Shown here: positions 35,460-44,446 of the stretch, in pieces
How the letters are laid out: every line of letters begins with the position of its first letter
Position numbering within the stretch: position 1 is the first letter of the stretch
Notes under the pieces: generated by a model
The model's database searches: none
What the model was told of the DNA's origin: nothing
The model's input: only the letters and a program-made list of their open reading frames with translations
Translations under genes and position numbers: made by a program
Assembly (NCBI RefSeq): GCF_003725415.1
Contig: NZ_RJQC01000001.1
Coordinates: 42,585-106,584, forward strand
Reading direction: 5' to 3'
Length of the DNA stretch: 64,000 bases
Source of the DNA: Absicoccus porci
Lineage (GTDB): Bacteria > Bacillota_I > Bacilli_A > Erysipelotrichales > Erysipelotrichaceae

Positions 35460-36458
35460 ATGAATAAATTTGATCCAATCGATGATATTAAAGTAAAAAC
35501 CAAACAAGTTGTTAAAAAAGTGCAATATGATCGTCAAGTACGTACGTATACGAACTTGGATGATTTGCCTCGTGGCATTGCTTCCAACCAAATCACCGAA
35601 GGATGTATGGTCTTAGAAGGTGGTGCTTTTCGTGGGTGTTATACATCCGGTGTTTTAGATGCGTTGATGGAAGCCGATATCAATTTACGCACGACCATTG
35701 GCGTTTCGGCGGGAGCCATGAATGGAGTGGGCTATGTTTGTGGCCAAATTGGTCGGAGTGCGTATATCAATCTGAAATATCGAAATGATGATCGCTATGT
35801 CGGTCTGCAAGCGATGCGTACCAATCATGGCATCATTGGGTTTGATTTTGCAATGTTGGAATTAAATAAAGAATATCCGGTCGATATGACGCGGTTCAAT
35901 GCACCCAATCGAGATTTTATCGCGGTAGTGACCAATTGTAAGACTGGTAAACCGGAATATATGAAAAAAGGGGTATGCAAAGATATTATTGGGGCCGTAG
36001 CGGCTTCGGCTTCGATGCCATATGTGTCGCAAATGGTGGAGATTGAAGGACAACCGTATTTGGATGGTGGCTGTTCCTGTGCGATTCCGTATCAATGGGC
36101 ATTGGATCATCATTTTGAGAATATTGTGGTGGTCCGCACCCGTGACATTGAATTCCGCTATCCAGAAGAACCTAATCACAATGCGATGATTTGTGCCCGA
36201 TATTTGAACTATCCCAATCTAGTTAAGGTGTTAGAAGAAGGGGATATGCGGTATAATAAACAGTGTAATGAGTTGGAACAATTACGCAATGAGGGACGTA
36301 TCTTCATGATTAGTCCATCACAGCCCATCGATATTGGTCGCTTAGAAAAAGACACCTCGCGATTGGCCGAAATCTATTATTTAGGCTATGCGGATGGGAA
36401 ACGATGTGTCCCATCTTTAAAAGCATACTTACATAGGGGGGATCGAAATGATTTGTAA
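35460..36458 (+). CDS. Patatin-like phospholipase (paralogue 2)
   Basis: 332 residues. Same layout as the gene at 31209 but with about 35 extra N-terminal residues. VLEGGAFRGCYTSGVLDAL, nucleophile GVSAGAMNG and LDGGCS are intact, and the C-terminal SPSQPIDIGRLEKD matches SEPITISRLETD of paralogue 1. There is no ribosome binding site before ATG 35460, and TACTAT at 35448-35453 would start transcription almost on the ATG, so the mRNA may be leaderless. Confidence 0.9.
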   Translation: MNKFDPIDDIKVKTKQVVKKVQYDRQVRTYTNLDDLPRGIASNQITEGCMVLEGGAFRGCYTSGVLDALMEADINLRTTIGVSAGAMNGVGYVCGQIGRSAYINLKYRNDDRYVGLQAMRTNHGIIGFDFAMLELNKEYPVDMTRFNAPNRDFIAVVTNCKTGKPEYMKKGVCKDIIGAVAASASMPYVSQMVEIEGQPYLDGGCSCAIPYQWALDHHFENIVVVRTRDIEFRYPEEPNHNAMICARYLNYPNLVKVLEEGDMRYNKQCNELEQLRNEGRIFMISPSQPIDIGRLEKDTSRLAEIYYLGYADGKRCVPSLKAYLHRGDRNDL

Positions 36459-36921
36459 GAATTGCGGTCATGAAAACGATGATCGTCGTCGATATTGTGA
36501 AAAATGTGGTGAATATTTATATCCAGAAGAAGACTTTACTGAAACGACCAAGGTGCATAAGGTGCAAACCGTGGTGAAGACCGATAAGAAAAAGGTCTTT
36601 CATTATGTTTTGATTGGTATGATCGTCACGTTGTTGGTAGTCGGTGGTTCGAGCATTTATTTTATGAATCAATTGCGGGTGTCCAAAAATGCCGAAATTG
36701 CTTCGTTAGAAAAAAAGAATCAAAAGTTGACCAAACAGGTCAAGAAATTGAAGCAGCAACAATCCAAATCGGATACTTCGTATGATAAAGAAATTGCGAA
36801 ATTGAATAAAGAAAATAAAGAACAGGCTCAAAAAATCGTTGAGCTACAAGAACAATTGAGTGGTCAGGATACAAGTTCATCCTCATCCTCTTCAACGAAG
36901 AAGAGTTCTTCATCGGATTAA
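36448..36921 (+). CDS. Zinc-ribbon membrane protein with coiled coil
   Basis: 157 residues in four parts: zinc ribbon CKNCGHENDD and YCEKCGEYL (3-24), linker, a single membrane helix (VLIGMIVTLLVVGGSSIYFM, about 54-73), then a long Lys/Glu/Gln coiled coil (about 80-140) and a poly-Ser tail. Function unknown; the layout suggests a cytoplasmic metal-binding head and an external coiled-coil tail. The ATG overlaps the patatin end by 11 bases and GGGGGG precedes it. Confidence 0.75.
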   Translation: MICKNCGHENDDRRRYCEKCGEYLYPEEDFTETTKVHKVQTVVKTDKKKVFHYVLIGMIVTLLVVGGSSIYFMNQLRVSKNAEIASLEKKNQKLTKQVKKLKQQQSKSDTSYDKEIAKLNKENKEQAQKIVELQEQLSGQDTSSSSSSSTKKSSSSD

Positions 36922-36950
36922 AAAAATAGATGCATCTTTGATGCATCTAT
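36921..36950 (-). terminator. Terminator of the RidA gene
   Basis: ATAGATGCATC pairs perfectly with GATGCATCTAT around TTT. On the reverse strand it runs into TTTTTT, so it serves the leftward gene and may also stop rightward reading weakly. Confidence 0.85.
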
Positions 36951-37411
36951 TCTTGTAGTTCGAAAATAGCTTCAATTTCAACGGGTGCATCCATCGGCAA
37001 TTGATTGATACCCACAGCTGTACGAGCATGGGTGCCATTTTGACCAAATATATCAAACAACAATTCACTAGCACCATTGGTGACAAGGTGTTGTTGATCA
37101 AAGCCGGTCTTGCTGGCAACAAAGGCTTGGACTTTGACAACCGATTTCACATTGTCTAGATCACCGACTTGATATTTAACGGCCGACAACATATTGATGA
37201 TGCATAAACGCGCACATTCTTGACCTTGTTCTAGAGTGAGGGATTCACCAAGTTTACCGGTATAGGCAAGGGAACCATCCAACTTACAAGGTAGTTGTCC
37301 AGATACAAACAACAGGTTGCCTGCTTGTTTACATGGAATATACATGGCTTTGGGTTCGCTGCTTTCTGGTAACTCAATGCCCAGTTCTTCCAAACGTTTT
37401 TCAATATACAT
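36947..37411 (-). CDS. RidA/YjgF-family protein
   Basis: 154 residues, the longer RidA subgroup. LLFVSGQLPCKLDG and ITNMLSAVK-like IINMLSAVKYQVGDLDNV and HARTAVGINQLPMDAPVEIEAIF are family features; the conserved Arg (HARTA) that binds substrate in active RidA is present. RidA clears reactive enamines and imines from amino acid metabolism. I start at the Met at 37411; a longer frame upstream has no ribosome binding site. It is divergent from proB. Confidence 0.85.
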   Translation of the reverse strand: MYIEKRLEELGIELPESSEPKAMYIPCKQAGNLLFVSGQLPCKLDGSLAYTGKLGESLTLEQGQECARLCIINMLSAVKYQVGDLDNVKSVVKVQAFVASKTGFDQQHLVTNGASELLFDIFGQNGTHARTAVGINQLPMDAPVEIEAIFELQE

Positions 37412-37484
37412 ACAAAATACCTTCTTTCTTATGTAATCATAGGATAGAAATTTCATTTTTGTCAATGTAAGAGAAGGAGTTATC

Positions 37485-38621
37485 ATGCGAGATTTTTCTC
37501 ATATTAAACATTTGATCGTTAAAGTTGGATCGTCTTCCTTATGTGATGAAAAAGGAAACATCGATTCGCAACGCATTCTTGGTTTGGTTCAACAGATTGC
37601 GCACATCCGACAACGTGGCATTCAAGTCACTTTGGTTTCGAGTGGTGCCATTTCGGCGGGCATGAAAGCCATGAATTTACGTAAAAAACCGGAAACCATT
37701 CCTGAAAAACAGGCATTGGCAGCCATTGGCCAAGCCTCTTTGATGAAAATCTATGAAGATATGTTTCATATTTTTCATATGAAGAGTGCCCAGATCTTAA
37801 TGAATCATGATGATTTTGATGATCGCAAACGTCTATTGAATTTCTATCATGCGATGCAAAGCTTGATCAAATACAAGGTCGTACCCATCATCAATGAAAA
37901 TGATACCTTAGCTGTCGATGAGATCAAGGTAGGCGATAACGATACAATGGCCGCTTTGGTTGTTCCCATTGTCAATGCCGATCTTGTGGTTTTGATCAGT
38001 GATATCGATGGACTCTATGATAAAAATCCCCATATCTATAAGGATGCCCAATTGATTGAAGAGGTCGATGAAGTCAATCATGAAATTGAAAGTATGGCGA
38101 GTGATACCGATACTCAAATGGGTACGGGAGGCATGGTCACAAAACTACGGGCGGCCAAGATTTGTACGGAATATGGTTGTGATATGGCCATCGTCAATGG
38201 ACAAAGCCCACATGTGTTATTGGATCTATTGGATGGCAAACCCGTTGGTACCTTATTTCATGGGGATGTGGGTCGTAACTTAAATGCACGCCAACTTTGG
38301 ATCATGTATCAAACTTGGTCAAAAGGCTGCATCATTGTCGATGCCGGTTGTGCCAAAGCCTTGCGTCATCATAAGAGTTTATTGCCATCAGGCATTACGG
38401 GCGTATCGGGTGATTTTTCGATGTCAAGCATTGTGGATATCATCGATGAAAAGGGTGTGAAACTTGCGAAAGGTATTTCCAATTATTCCAGTAAAGAAAT
38501 TGATAAAATCAAAGGCAAGAAGACCAGTGCCATCGAATCGATATTAGGTGAGCATGATTACGATGAAGTGGTCCATGCCAATAATATGGTATTAGTGAAA
38601 CGGAGTGAAAAACATGATTGA
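37485..38621 (+). CDS. proB: Glutamate 5-kinase
   Basis: 378 residues. Phosphorylates glutamate for proline synthesis. Amino acid kinase domain with LIVKVGSSSLCDEKG (9-23), VSSGAISAGM, INENDTLAVDEIKVGDND and GTGGMVTKLRAAK; a PUA domain follows (VDAGCAKALRHHKSLLPSGI, about 283-302). AAGGAG stands eight bases before the ATG. Its end overlaps proA. Confidence 0.96.
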   Translation: MRDFSHIKHLIVKVGSSSLCDEKGNIDSQRILGLVQQIAHIRQRGIQVTLVSSGAISAGMKAMNLRKKPETIPEKQALAAIGQASLMKIYEDMFHIFHMKSAQILMNHDDFDDRKRLLNFYHAMQSLIKYKVVPIINENDTLAVDEIKVGDNDTMAALVVPIVNADLVVLISDIDGLYDKNPHIYKDAQLIEEVDEVNHEIESMASDTDTQMGTGGMVTKLRAAKICTEYGCDMAIVNGQSPHVLLDLLDGKPVGTLFHGDVGRNLNARQLWIMYQTWSKGCIIVDAGCAKALRHHKSLLPSGITGVSGDFSMSSIVDIIDEKGVKLAKGISNYSSKEIDKIKGKKTSAIESILGEHDYDEVVHANNMVLVKRSEKHD

Positions 38622-39843
38622 ACAATTATTAACCGATGCCAAAAAGGCATGTCGTACGTTCCAAATGGTCGATAGTGATACAAAGATCCAAGCATTAGAA
38701 TCCATTGCGAAATATTTGATCCAGAAACAAGACGTGATTCTTCAAGCCAATGAAAAAGATATTGCCCAAGCCAAAGAAAATGGGATTTCATCGGCAATGA
38801 TCGATCGTCTATTATTGACTAGTGATCGTATCCAGGAAATCAGTGATGGCGTTTTGAAGGTTGCCCATTTGGAAGATCCAGTCGGCCAAGTGATTCGTGA
38901 AATGCATCGTCCCAATGGATTGCTCATCAAACAAATTCGCATTCCGATTGGTACGGTTGGAGTTGTTTATGAAGCTAGACCTAATGTGACCGTTGATATT
39001 GCGGCTATTTGTATCAAGACCAATAATGTTTGTATCTTAAAAGGTGGAAAAGAAGCGTTTTATTCCAATATGGCATTGGCACAAGTCATGCAAGAAGCCA
39101 TTCAAGATATCTTGCCGGTATCACCTATCTATATGATCGATGAAATGGATCATGCCGTTGTGAGTGAATTGATCAGTGATCGTGCCCATGTGGATGTCGT
39201 CATTCCTCGTGGTGGAAAGGGATTGATCCAATATGTGGTTCAAAACGCAAAAGTACCCGTCATTGAAACGGGTGCGGGTTTGTGTCATTTGTATGTGGAT
39301 AAAGAAGCCGATATCGATATGGCCTTACAGATTGCGCAAAATGCTAAGCTCCAACGGCCAAGTGTATGTAATGCGATTGAAACCATCTTGGTGCATACTG
39401 ATGTTGCCAAAGAATTTTTAATTCGACTTGCACCTATGTTTGCGAAAGTTCAAGTCTTTGGTGATGCGAGAAGTCTACAATATATCCCGGGTGAAATGGC
39501 CACAAAAGAAAACTATGCGACGGAATACGATGATTATAAGATCAATATCAAAGTCGTGGATTCCATGCAGGAAGCCATTGAACATATTTATACCTATTCT
39601 ACGAAACATTCGGAATGCATTGTAACTAAGAATGACAAACGGGCCCAATATTTTATGGATGCCTTAGATTCAGCTTGTGTGTATCAGAATGCTTCAACGC
39701 GCTTTACGGATGGTGGACAATTTGGTTTTGGTGCCGAAGTCGGTATCAGTACCCAAAAGCTACATGCACGTGGTCCGTTGGGCTTACCGGAAATGTGTTC
39801 AACTAAATATGAAATCTATGGCCATGGCCAGATTCGTGAGTAA
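38614..39843 (+). CDS. proA: Gamma-glutamyl phosphate reductase
   Basis: 409 residues of the aldehyde dehydrogenase superfamily; reduces glutamyl phosphate to the semialdehyde. RIPIGTVGVVYEARPNVT (about 109-126), VIPRGGKGLI, and VIETGAGLCHLYVD are typical. The catalytic Cys lies in RPSVCNAIETILVH. I use ATG 38614, behind CGGAG; GTG 38605 is in frame but upstream of it. No proC in the window. Confidence 0.96.
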   Translation: MIEQLLTDAKKACRTFQMVDSDTKIQALESIAKYLIQKQDVILQANEKDIAQAKENGISSAMIDRLLLTSDRIQEISDGVLKVAHLEDPVGQVIREMHRPNGLLIKQIRIPIGTVGVVYEARPNVTVDIAAICIKTNNVCILKGGKEAFYSNMALAQVMQEAIQDILPVSPIYMIDEMDHAVVSELISDRAHVDVVIPRGGKGLIQYVVQNAKVPVIETGAGLCHLYVDKEADIDMALQIAQNAKLQRPSVCNAIETILVHTDVAKEFLIRLAPMFAKVQVFGDARSLQYIPGEMATKENYATEYDDYKINIKVVDSMQEAIEHIYTYSTKHSECIVTKNDKRAQYFMDALDSACVYQNASTRFTDGGQFGFGAEVGISTQKLHARGPLGLPEMCSTKYEIYGHGQIRE

Positions 39844-39868
39844 GAGTGATTCGTCACTCTTTTTTTTG
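39842..39868 (+). terminator. Intrinsic terminator of proBA
   Basis: AAGAGTGA (39842-39849) pairs perfectly with TCACTCTT (39854-39861) around a TTCG tetraloop, followed by T. The stop of the converging GtrA gene lies inside it. Confidence 0.92.
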
Positions 39869-40261
39869 GAAAACAAAGTATCGTTGACCAAGATAGTTGA
39901 GGCCAACAAATAGGCACATACCCACCAACATGGTCCCATTGTCTTTCATTGATACGCTAAGGGAGCTGAATAGGTTGGCCACCAATGGTTTGGCCAGTCC
40001 ATACGCAATGTAATAATAGATGGTAATGTTGAGGGCAAAGGGAAGGATATCACCAATGCTTTTATCTTTTTTCTGAAAAGTAAAATACTTATTGAGAAAG
40101 TAGCTGAGGATACTGCCAAAAAAGTAATTGGAAGCACTCGATAGCCAATACGATAAGCCCAATACGTTATACGCAAGAAACATGATGGATGTGCCAAATA
40201 GGGTATTGATACAACCTACCAAAAGAAACCGCCATGTAGTTTGATCGATCCATTTAGTCAT
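39854..40261 (-). CDS. GtrA-family membrane protein
   Basis: 135 residues with four membrane helices and the family features RFLLVGCINTLFGTSIMFLAY and FGSILSYFLNKYFTF. GtrA-like proteins help move lipid-linked sugars across the membrane with a GtrB-type glycosyltransferase. The partner gene directly upstream is broken, so this copy may have lost its function. Start at the Met at 40261. Confidence 0.85.
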   Translation of the reverse strand: MTKWIDQTTWRFLLVGCINTLFGTSIMFLAYNVLGLSYWLSSASNYFFGSILSYFLNKYFTFQKKDKSIGDILPFALNITIYYYIAYGLAKPLVANLFSSLSVSMKDNGTMLVGMCLFVGLNYLGQRYFVFQKKE

Positions 40262-40699
40262 TTTGGATACCTCTGCGACTCTGTTTTTTGATGATATAAA
40301 TCGGACGATGTTTACTTTCCATATAACACTTCGATGCGTATTCACCAATCATGGAAAGACAAAGAATTTGTACGCCCGCAAAGAACATCATCATAAAGAT
40401 CATGAAATAGTGCGGAATAAACACCAAGGAAACAAGCATACAGAGAATACCAATGATTACACATAACTGAATGGTGCATCTGAAACGGAATAGATGGCTT
40501 GTAAGGCATAGGTGAACAAGCTTACAAAATTCCATTTGGATTGACCACCAGCACGTTTTTCATCATGAAAGCCGATCCATTTGGTGTCAAAACCAACATA
40601 GGAGAAAATACCTTTCATATAGCGATTGTTTTCTTTGATTTCCAAGATGGCATCGACCATAGGACGAGACATCATTCGACCAAGTCGTATACGTTTCAA
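40254..40699 (-). pseudogene. Truncated GtrB-like glycosyltransferase (GT2)
   Basis: Two overlapping reverse frames encode the C-terminal half of a bactoprenol-phosphate glycosyltransferase: IKENNRYMKGIFSYVGFD, KRAGGQSKWNFVSLFTYALQAI, then, after a frameshift near 40490, membrane segments and CLSMIGEYASKCYMESKHRPIYII. The N-terminal catalytic domain with its DxD motif is gone at about 40699, where unrelated plus-strand sequence begins. The reading was probably co-transcribed with the GtrA gene. Confidence 0.75.
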
Positions 40700-40885
40700 G
40701 ATGCGGATGGAAAATCCATCTATTTGGCGATATCAGTAGCACCCTATTCGGCAGCTCATCTATGGAGCCTAATCGTTGCTGGACTATCGATTCTAGTCGG
40801 ATGGATTGCTTTTCGTTGGATGGGGAAGGTTCATTCCTTCCATCCATCAGTTTTTTATGAGCGATATGGCTTAGCGAAAATGTAG
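40690..40885 (+). pseudogene. N-terminally truncated membrane-protein fragment
   Basis: An open stretch ending at TAG 40885 encodes SIYLAISVAPYSAAHLWSLIVAGLSILVGWIAF, a membrane segment, and a charged tail. Its beginning is lost at the junction with the glycosyltransferase remnant. I cannot name the family; the next plus-strand reading is a sensor kinase, so it may be a lost signalling partner. Confidence 0.4.
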
Positions 40886-40907
40886 TATTTGTGCAGCAGG
40901 GTTTTGT

Positions 40908-42080
40908 TTGTGTGTCTATGGAAGTACGATTGTTTTAAATCCTATCTGGATGCAGTGGTATCACGAAAATATCAACAACACGACCTATCCGACTCAGCTA
41001 GAGACTTCTTTGTATTCCTATGCGAAAACGACGACTTTGTCCAACAAGAATAAAAAAGCGATTTCGAAAGCCATCCGTAAACACATGGATTTCTATGAAA
41101 GTGTCAGTATTCTCTATGATCAAAAGTTTATCAATGTGGATCATTCATCGAAACAAAGGAACTATCTACAATATATGAATGAGGATACGTTTGGCACGGT
41201 GCATACCTTTCAGGTACAATGGAAAAATCGCAAAACGTGGGTCTATGTCAATATGTATCCGGAATTGTATGACATGCAGGCAATAGAATACATAGAAATT
41301 GGCATTATTTTTTCTTTTTATGTTTTGATTCTGTATGGTTTTATGAAAAAGCGTGTACAAATCATTGAAAAGTTGACGCAGGATATTTCTTATTTGGAAA
41401 ATGGCGATTGGACGCATGCGATTGGTGTGGAAGGCCAAGATGAATTGGGGCGCTTGGCCCAACAAATTGATGAAATGCGATTGTATGCGTATGAGAATCA
41501 ACAAGCCGAACGACGAGCTAGCCAGGCCAATCATGATTTAATTACATCGATGTCTCATGATATTCGAACACCATTAGCGACATTAAAGGGGTATTTAGAA
41601 ATATTGTCGCTAAAAAAAGGGGAAGAAGAAAGGTAAGCGTTTTATATACAACGGTGTTTGAAGAAAACGGATGAGTTGATTGATTTATCCGAGGCGTTAT
41701 TTAAACAAAGTCTGCATGTATCCGATTCAAAAGAACTGCACATGGGCAAGATGGCCATTCAGGAAATCATTGCCTTATTGAATCAGATTGATGATCTCAA
41801 AAAACGAGGCTATGATATACAATTTGTGGATCAGACCATGCATGGCTGCATTGAAGGCAACTTGCCTTTGGTTCATCGTATTTTTAATAATTTATCCTCG
41901 AATATCATTAAATATGCGGATAAACAAAAACCGATCCATATATTGACCAAAGTTGAAAAGGGTGAATTTTATATCCGATTTGAAAACTATATTGCGTCTA
42001 CAAAAGATGTAGAAAGCAATCATATTGGTTTACAAAGTGTGCAGATGAGCATGAAACAACTACAGGGTTCTTGTTTATGA
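40908..42080 (+). pseudogene. Broken sensor histidine kinase
   Basis: Frame 40908-41636 gives an N-terminal membrane anchor, an extracellular domain, a second membrane helix (YIEIGIIFSFYVLILYGF), a HAMP-like stretch (ISYLENGDWTHAIGVEGQDELGRLAQQIDEM), and the phospho-acceptor motif MSHDIRTPLATLKGYLEIL with its His. It stops at 41634. Frame 41658-42080 continues with the dimerisation helix and an ATPase N-box (VHRIFNNLSSNIIKYA), then ends before the G boxes. A frameshift and a C-terminal truncation make it inactive. No response-regulator gene is beside it. Confidence 0.82.
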
Positions 42081-42143
42081 GCAGACCCATGATCTCTTTT
42101 TGATCGTATTGACACTTCCTTTATGTAAATAGTTTTTTTATGT

Positions 42144-42149
42144 TACAAT
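42144..42149 (+). promoter_or_regulatory. Possible -10 of the leader RNA
   Basis: TACAAT at 42144-42149 lies 18 bases before the leader stems. No good -35 is at 17-base distance; a TTGACA at 42109 is too far (29-base gap). Weak call. Confidence 0.4.
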
Positions 42150-42164
42150 ACCGATACCTATAAA

Positions 42165-42290
42165 GAACGTGTTAGAGATTGGCTCGTAGCACGTACCAAC
42201 CTACAGAAATGCAAGGTGGTAAAGCCAAGATGATAGGTCCGTTTTCATATAGGGTCCTATCATCATCGATAGGGCTTTTCTTTTTTTAAA
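42165..42290 (+). promoter_or_regulatory. Unidentified pseudoknot leader with terminator/antiterminator
   Basis: Stems readable in the RNA: ACGTG (42167-42171) with CACGT (42190-42194); TTGGCT (42179-42184) with AGCCAA (42223-42228), which interleaves with the first stem and so forms a pseudoknot; ACCA-CCT (42195-42202) with AGGTGGT (42214-42220). Downstream, GATGATAGG-TCC (42229-42240) can pair with GG-GTCCTATCATC (42252-42264). The alternative GTCCTATC (42254-42261) with GATAGGGC (42268-42275) is a perfect 8-bp stem followed by TTTTCTTTTTTT. The two share CCTATC, so they exclude each other: an attenuator. It matches none of the riboswitch consensus sequences I can recall. Confidence 0.75.
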
Positions 42291-42302
42291 AGGAGGAACA
42301 AC

Positions 42303-42668
42303 ATGAAAACAAGAAGTTTAGAATCATTATTATCAAAGTATCCAGAAAAACGAATTTGGCTTTATTTAGGCGACCAAAAAACCAAAGATGAATTGATTCG
42401 TCAATTTTGTTTATTGAATGGCTTTGTTTCGTATGATGGAGAAGTTTTTGAAAATATCGACCTCAGAGAAGAAGAGCATGATCAAATTCATATGGTTGAT
42501 GGCAGAACGTTATATATCTATAGTCGTCAAAAGAATACAGGCCTTTTACACAATGTAGTTTATATCGATTTTAAAAAGTATGTAGAAAATCGTATTTTTT
42601 ATATCGTAAGTGAGGAAGAAACGAATCAACGATTGTGCGAGTTTCCCAATGGAATCAAATACATTTAA
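42303..42668 (+). CDS. Small protein of unknown function behind an attenuator
   Basis: 121 residues, charged, no membrane segment or signal peptide. Predicted alternating helices and strands (RIWLYLGDQKTKDELI, QIHMVDGRTLYIYSR, NVVYIDFKKYVENRIFYIVS). I do not recognise a family. AAAGGAGG stands eight bases before ATG 42303, right after the terminator T-run, so its expression depends on the leader. It converges with the acetyltransferase gene, 4 bases overlapping. Confidence 0.7.
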   Translation: MKTRSLESLLSKYPEKRIWLYLGDQKTKDELIRQFCLLNGFVSYDGEVFENIDLREEEHDQIHMVDGRTLYIYSRQKNTGLLHNVVYIDFKKYVENRIFYIVSEEETNQRLCEFPNGIKYI

Positions 42669-43519
42669 CGTGTCCAGACCGGATGCGTCAATTCTTGATA
42701 CAAGGTCTGGATACTTTTTAAGGTTGCATGACTAGCTCTGGCATAGAGTTTTGGATCGTTTAATCGCACCATCAAGGTTCTCGATTTACGAGGTTGATGC
42801 AAGGTATAATATTTTTCTAAATGCTCATTGGCACTGGTATGGATCCGCAGATGCGGATCTTTTAAATAGGTTAAAAAATCATCGATGGCAGAACTATCGA
42901 TATACCAGATTGTATCCATTGAATGATCCGATACGATCGCAACGCCTTTTTTGGTAGTCAATATTTTTTTCTTTCGGGCTAACTGATAACGCAAATAAGC
43001 TAGATATTGTTCGTGATTCAGGATGGGCGTGCCTTCAAAATGCTGCATAAATTGGGTATAGATGGCATAGGAATCCACAAACTTTGTCGATACGTTGGTG
43101 GGATGACCTTTCTTTTTGGGTTCGATCCATGCCACTTTCCCATAGGCAATCGACTGAAAGCGATGGTTTTCTAATAATTGGGGAAAATCGGTTTCACAAT
43201 AGGTCAAGACATGATTGTAGTGGCTTTGTTCCAAAACCACTTTGAGCAAGGATTTGAAATGGCCATGTTGCCGATGATTCGGATGGGTACAGGCCCATTG
43301 GATGCCAAGGGCAGAAACCATATGATCTTGTATTTGAATCTTGGTGGGTATGGTTTGAATCAAACTGATCAAATGCTCATTTTGCCAGAATCCATAGAGA
43401 TGATGCGAATCGTATTGATGCATCATCCAAGCTTGCACTTGAAAAGGTTCCCATTGGATCATGGAGACTTCTAAAAGTTGTTGGACCGCTTCGGCTTGCG
43501 GAGTACAGGTGGTGATCAT
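42665..43519 (-). CDS. Eis-like GNAT acetyltransferase
   Basis: 284 residues. The N-terminal GNAT part shows VSALGIQWACTHPNHRQHGHFKSLLKVVLEQ (about 67-98), the acetyl-CoA-binding region, and a second half resembling the C-terminal lobe of Eis-type multi-acetyltransferases. Substrate unknown. Translationally linked to the small membrane-protein gene upstream (4-base overlap). Confidence 0.78.
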   Translation of the reverse strand: MITTCTPQAEAVQQLLEVSMIQWEPFQVQAWMMHQYDSHHLYGFWQNEHLISLIQTIPTKIQIQDHMVSALGIQWACTHPNHRQHGHFKSLLKVVLEQSHYNHVLTYCETDFPQLLENHRFQSIAYGKVAWIEPKKKGHPTNVSTKFVDSYAIYTQFMQHFEGTPILNHEQYLAYLRYQLARKKKILTTKKGVAIVSDHSMDTIWYIDSSAIDDFLTYLKDPHLRIHTSANEHLEKYYTLHQPRKSRTLMVRLNDPKLYARASHATLKSIQTLYQELTHPVWTR

Positions 43520-43731
43520 TGCGGATCCTCTTCATCGTGTTCGGTATATTCGGCATCGATCGCATCGGGATTGCGTTTTTCTGCTTTGATCTTTTTATCT
43601 CTTTGTTTCCAGGCTCCATAGCCTAAAGATACAAGGTAGATGATCACAAGAGCTGGCAATAAGACGGGTAAAAATTGAATCAGAAGGATCATTAACCCAA
43701 ATAATAGAATATATGTATAAAAAAATCGCAT
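43516..43731 (-). CDS. Small membrane protein, unknown
   Basis: 71 residues with a hydrophobic N-terminal half (ILLFGLMILLIQFLPVLLPALVIIYLVSLGY) that can form one long or two short membrane helices, then a charged tail ending in Asp/Glu residues. No family recognised. It lies between the YigZ-like and Eis-like genes in one leftward unit. Confidence 0.65.
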   Translation of the reverse strand: MRFFYTYILLFGLMILLIQFLPVLLPALVIIYLVSLGYGAWKQRDKKIKAEKRNPDAIDAEYTEHDEEDPQ

Positions 43732-43743
43732 AGTGTCTCCTTT

Positions 43744-44340
43744 TTAGATGGGGGTTTCCCATTCTATTTGCCCAATTGAGATGGGTTGGATCGATCCGTT
43801 GGATAGTTCTTTTAGATCGGATGTGATATCGTGATCGGTCAAATATTGATAGGTCACTTGTTCATTATAGTCTTTCAGGGTAATTTCGATTTGATGGGTA
43901 CGAAAATAGGCATCCAATTTACCAATCAGATCATAGCCAAACGTAATGGTGTATTCTTCCAATAGTTTGGTTTCGGATTTGGTGGCTTTATCCAAGGCTT
44001 CTTTGACACTGGAACTATAGGCGCGAACCAAGCCGCCTGTTCCTAATTTGATGCCACCAAAATATCGAACCACGACCACAAAGATGTCTTCCATATGGTT
44101 GTGTAATAAGACATCCAACATCGGATGGCCAGCGGTTTGGCTGGGTTCACCATCATCATTGGATCGTACGATGTTGCCAATAATCATAGCCGTACAATAA
44201 TGACGGGCTTGGGGATGGCTTTTTTTGATTTGTTTCAAGAATTCTTTGGCTTCTTGTTCATCGTTGGTTCGATGCAGATAGGTAATAAATTTGCTTTTTT
44301 TGATTTCGATGGTGTTGGTTACATCTTCCATAATTCTCAT
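43744..44340 (-). CDS. YigZ/IMPACT-family protein
   Basis: 198 residues. KKSKFITYLHRTNDEQEAKEF near the start, SNDDGEPSQTAGHPML (about 66-81) and VVVVRYFGGIKLGTGGLVRAYS (about 92-113) are the family hallmarks. The C-terminal DUF1949-like ferredoxin fold is also present. YigZ proteins interact with translation factors, but their role is not settled. First gene of the leftward unit. Confidence 0.9.
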   Translation of the reverse strand: MRIMEDVTNTIEIKKSKFITYLHRTNDEQEAKEFLKQIKKSHPQARHYCTAMIIGNIVRSNDDGEPSQTAGHPMLDVLLHNHMEDIFVVVVRYFGGIKLGTGGLVRAYSSSVKEALDKATKSETKLLEEYTITFGYDLIGKLDAYFRTHQIEITLKDYNEQVTYQYLTDHDITSDLKELSNGSIQPISIGQIEWETPI

Positions 44341-44446
44341 AGACTGATTCTACCATGCCAAGGACCGTTTTGTCCTTTTTTTTAGGAAACATAGAAAAAT
44401 ATGATTATATGGATATTGAAAGTTTAGACCATAAGAGGTGGAAAAA

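Noticed and set aside
42165-42240. c-di-GMP-I, THF, SAM or M-box riboswitch
   Set aside because: A few motifs look similar (for example AAAGCCAA), but the conserved core of none of these classes can be placed on the stems.
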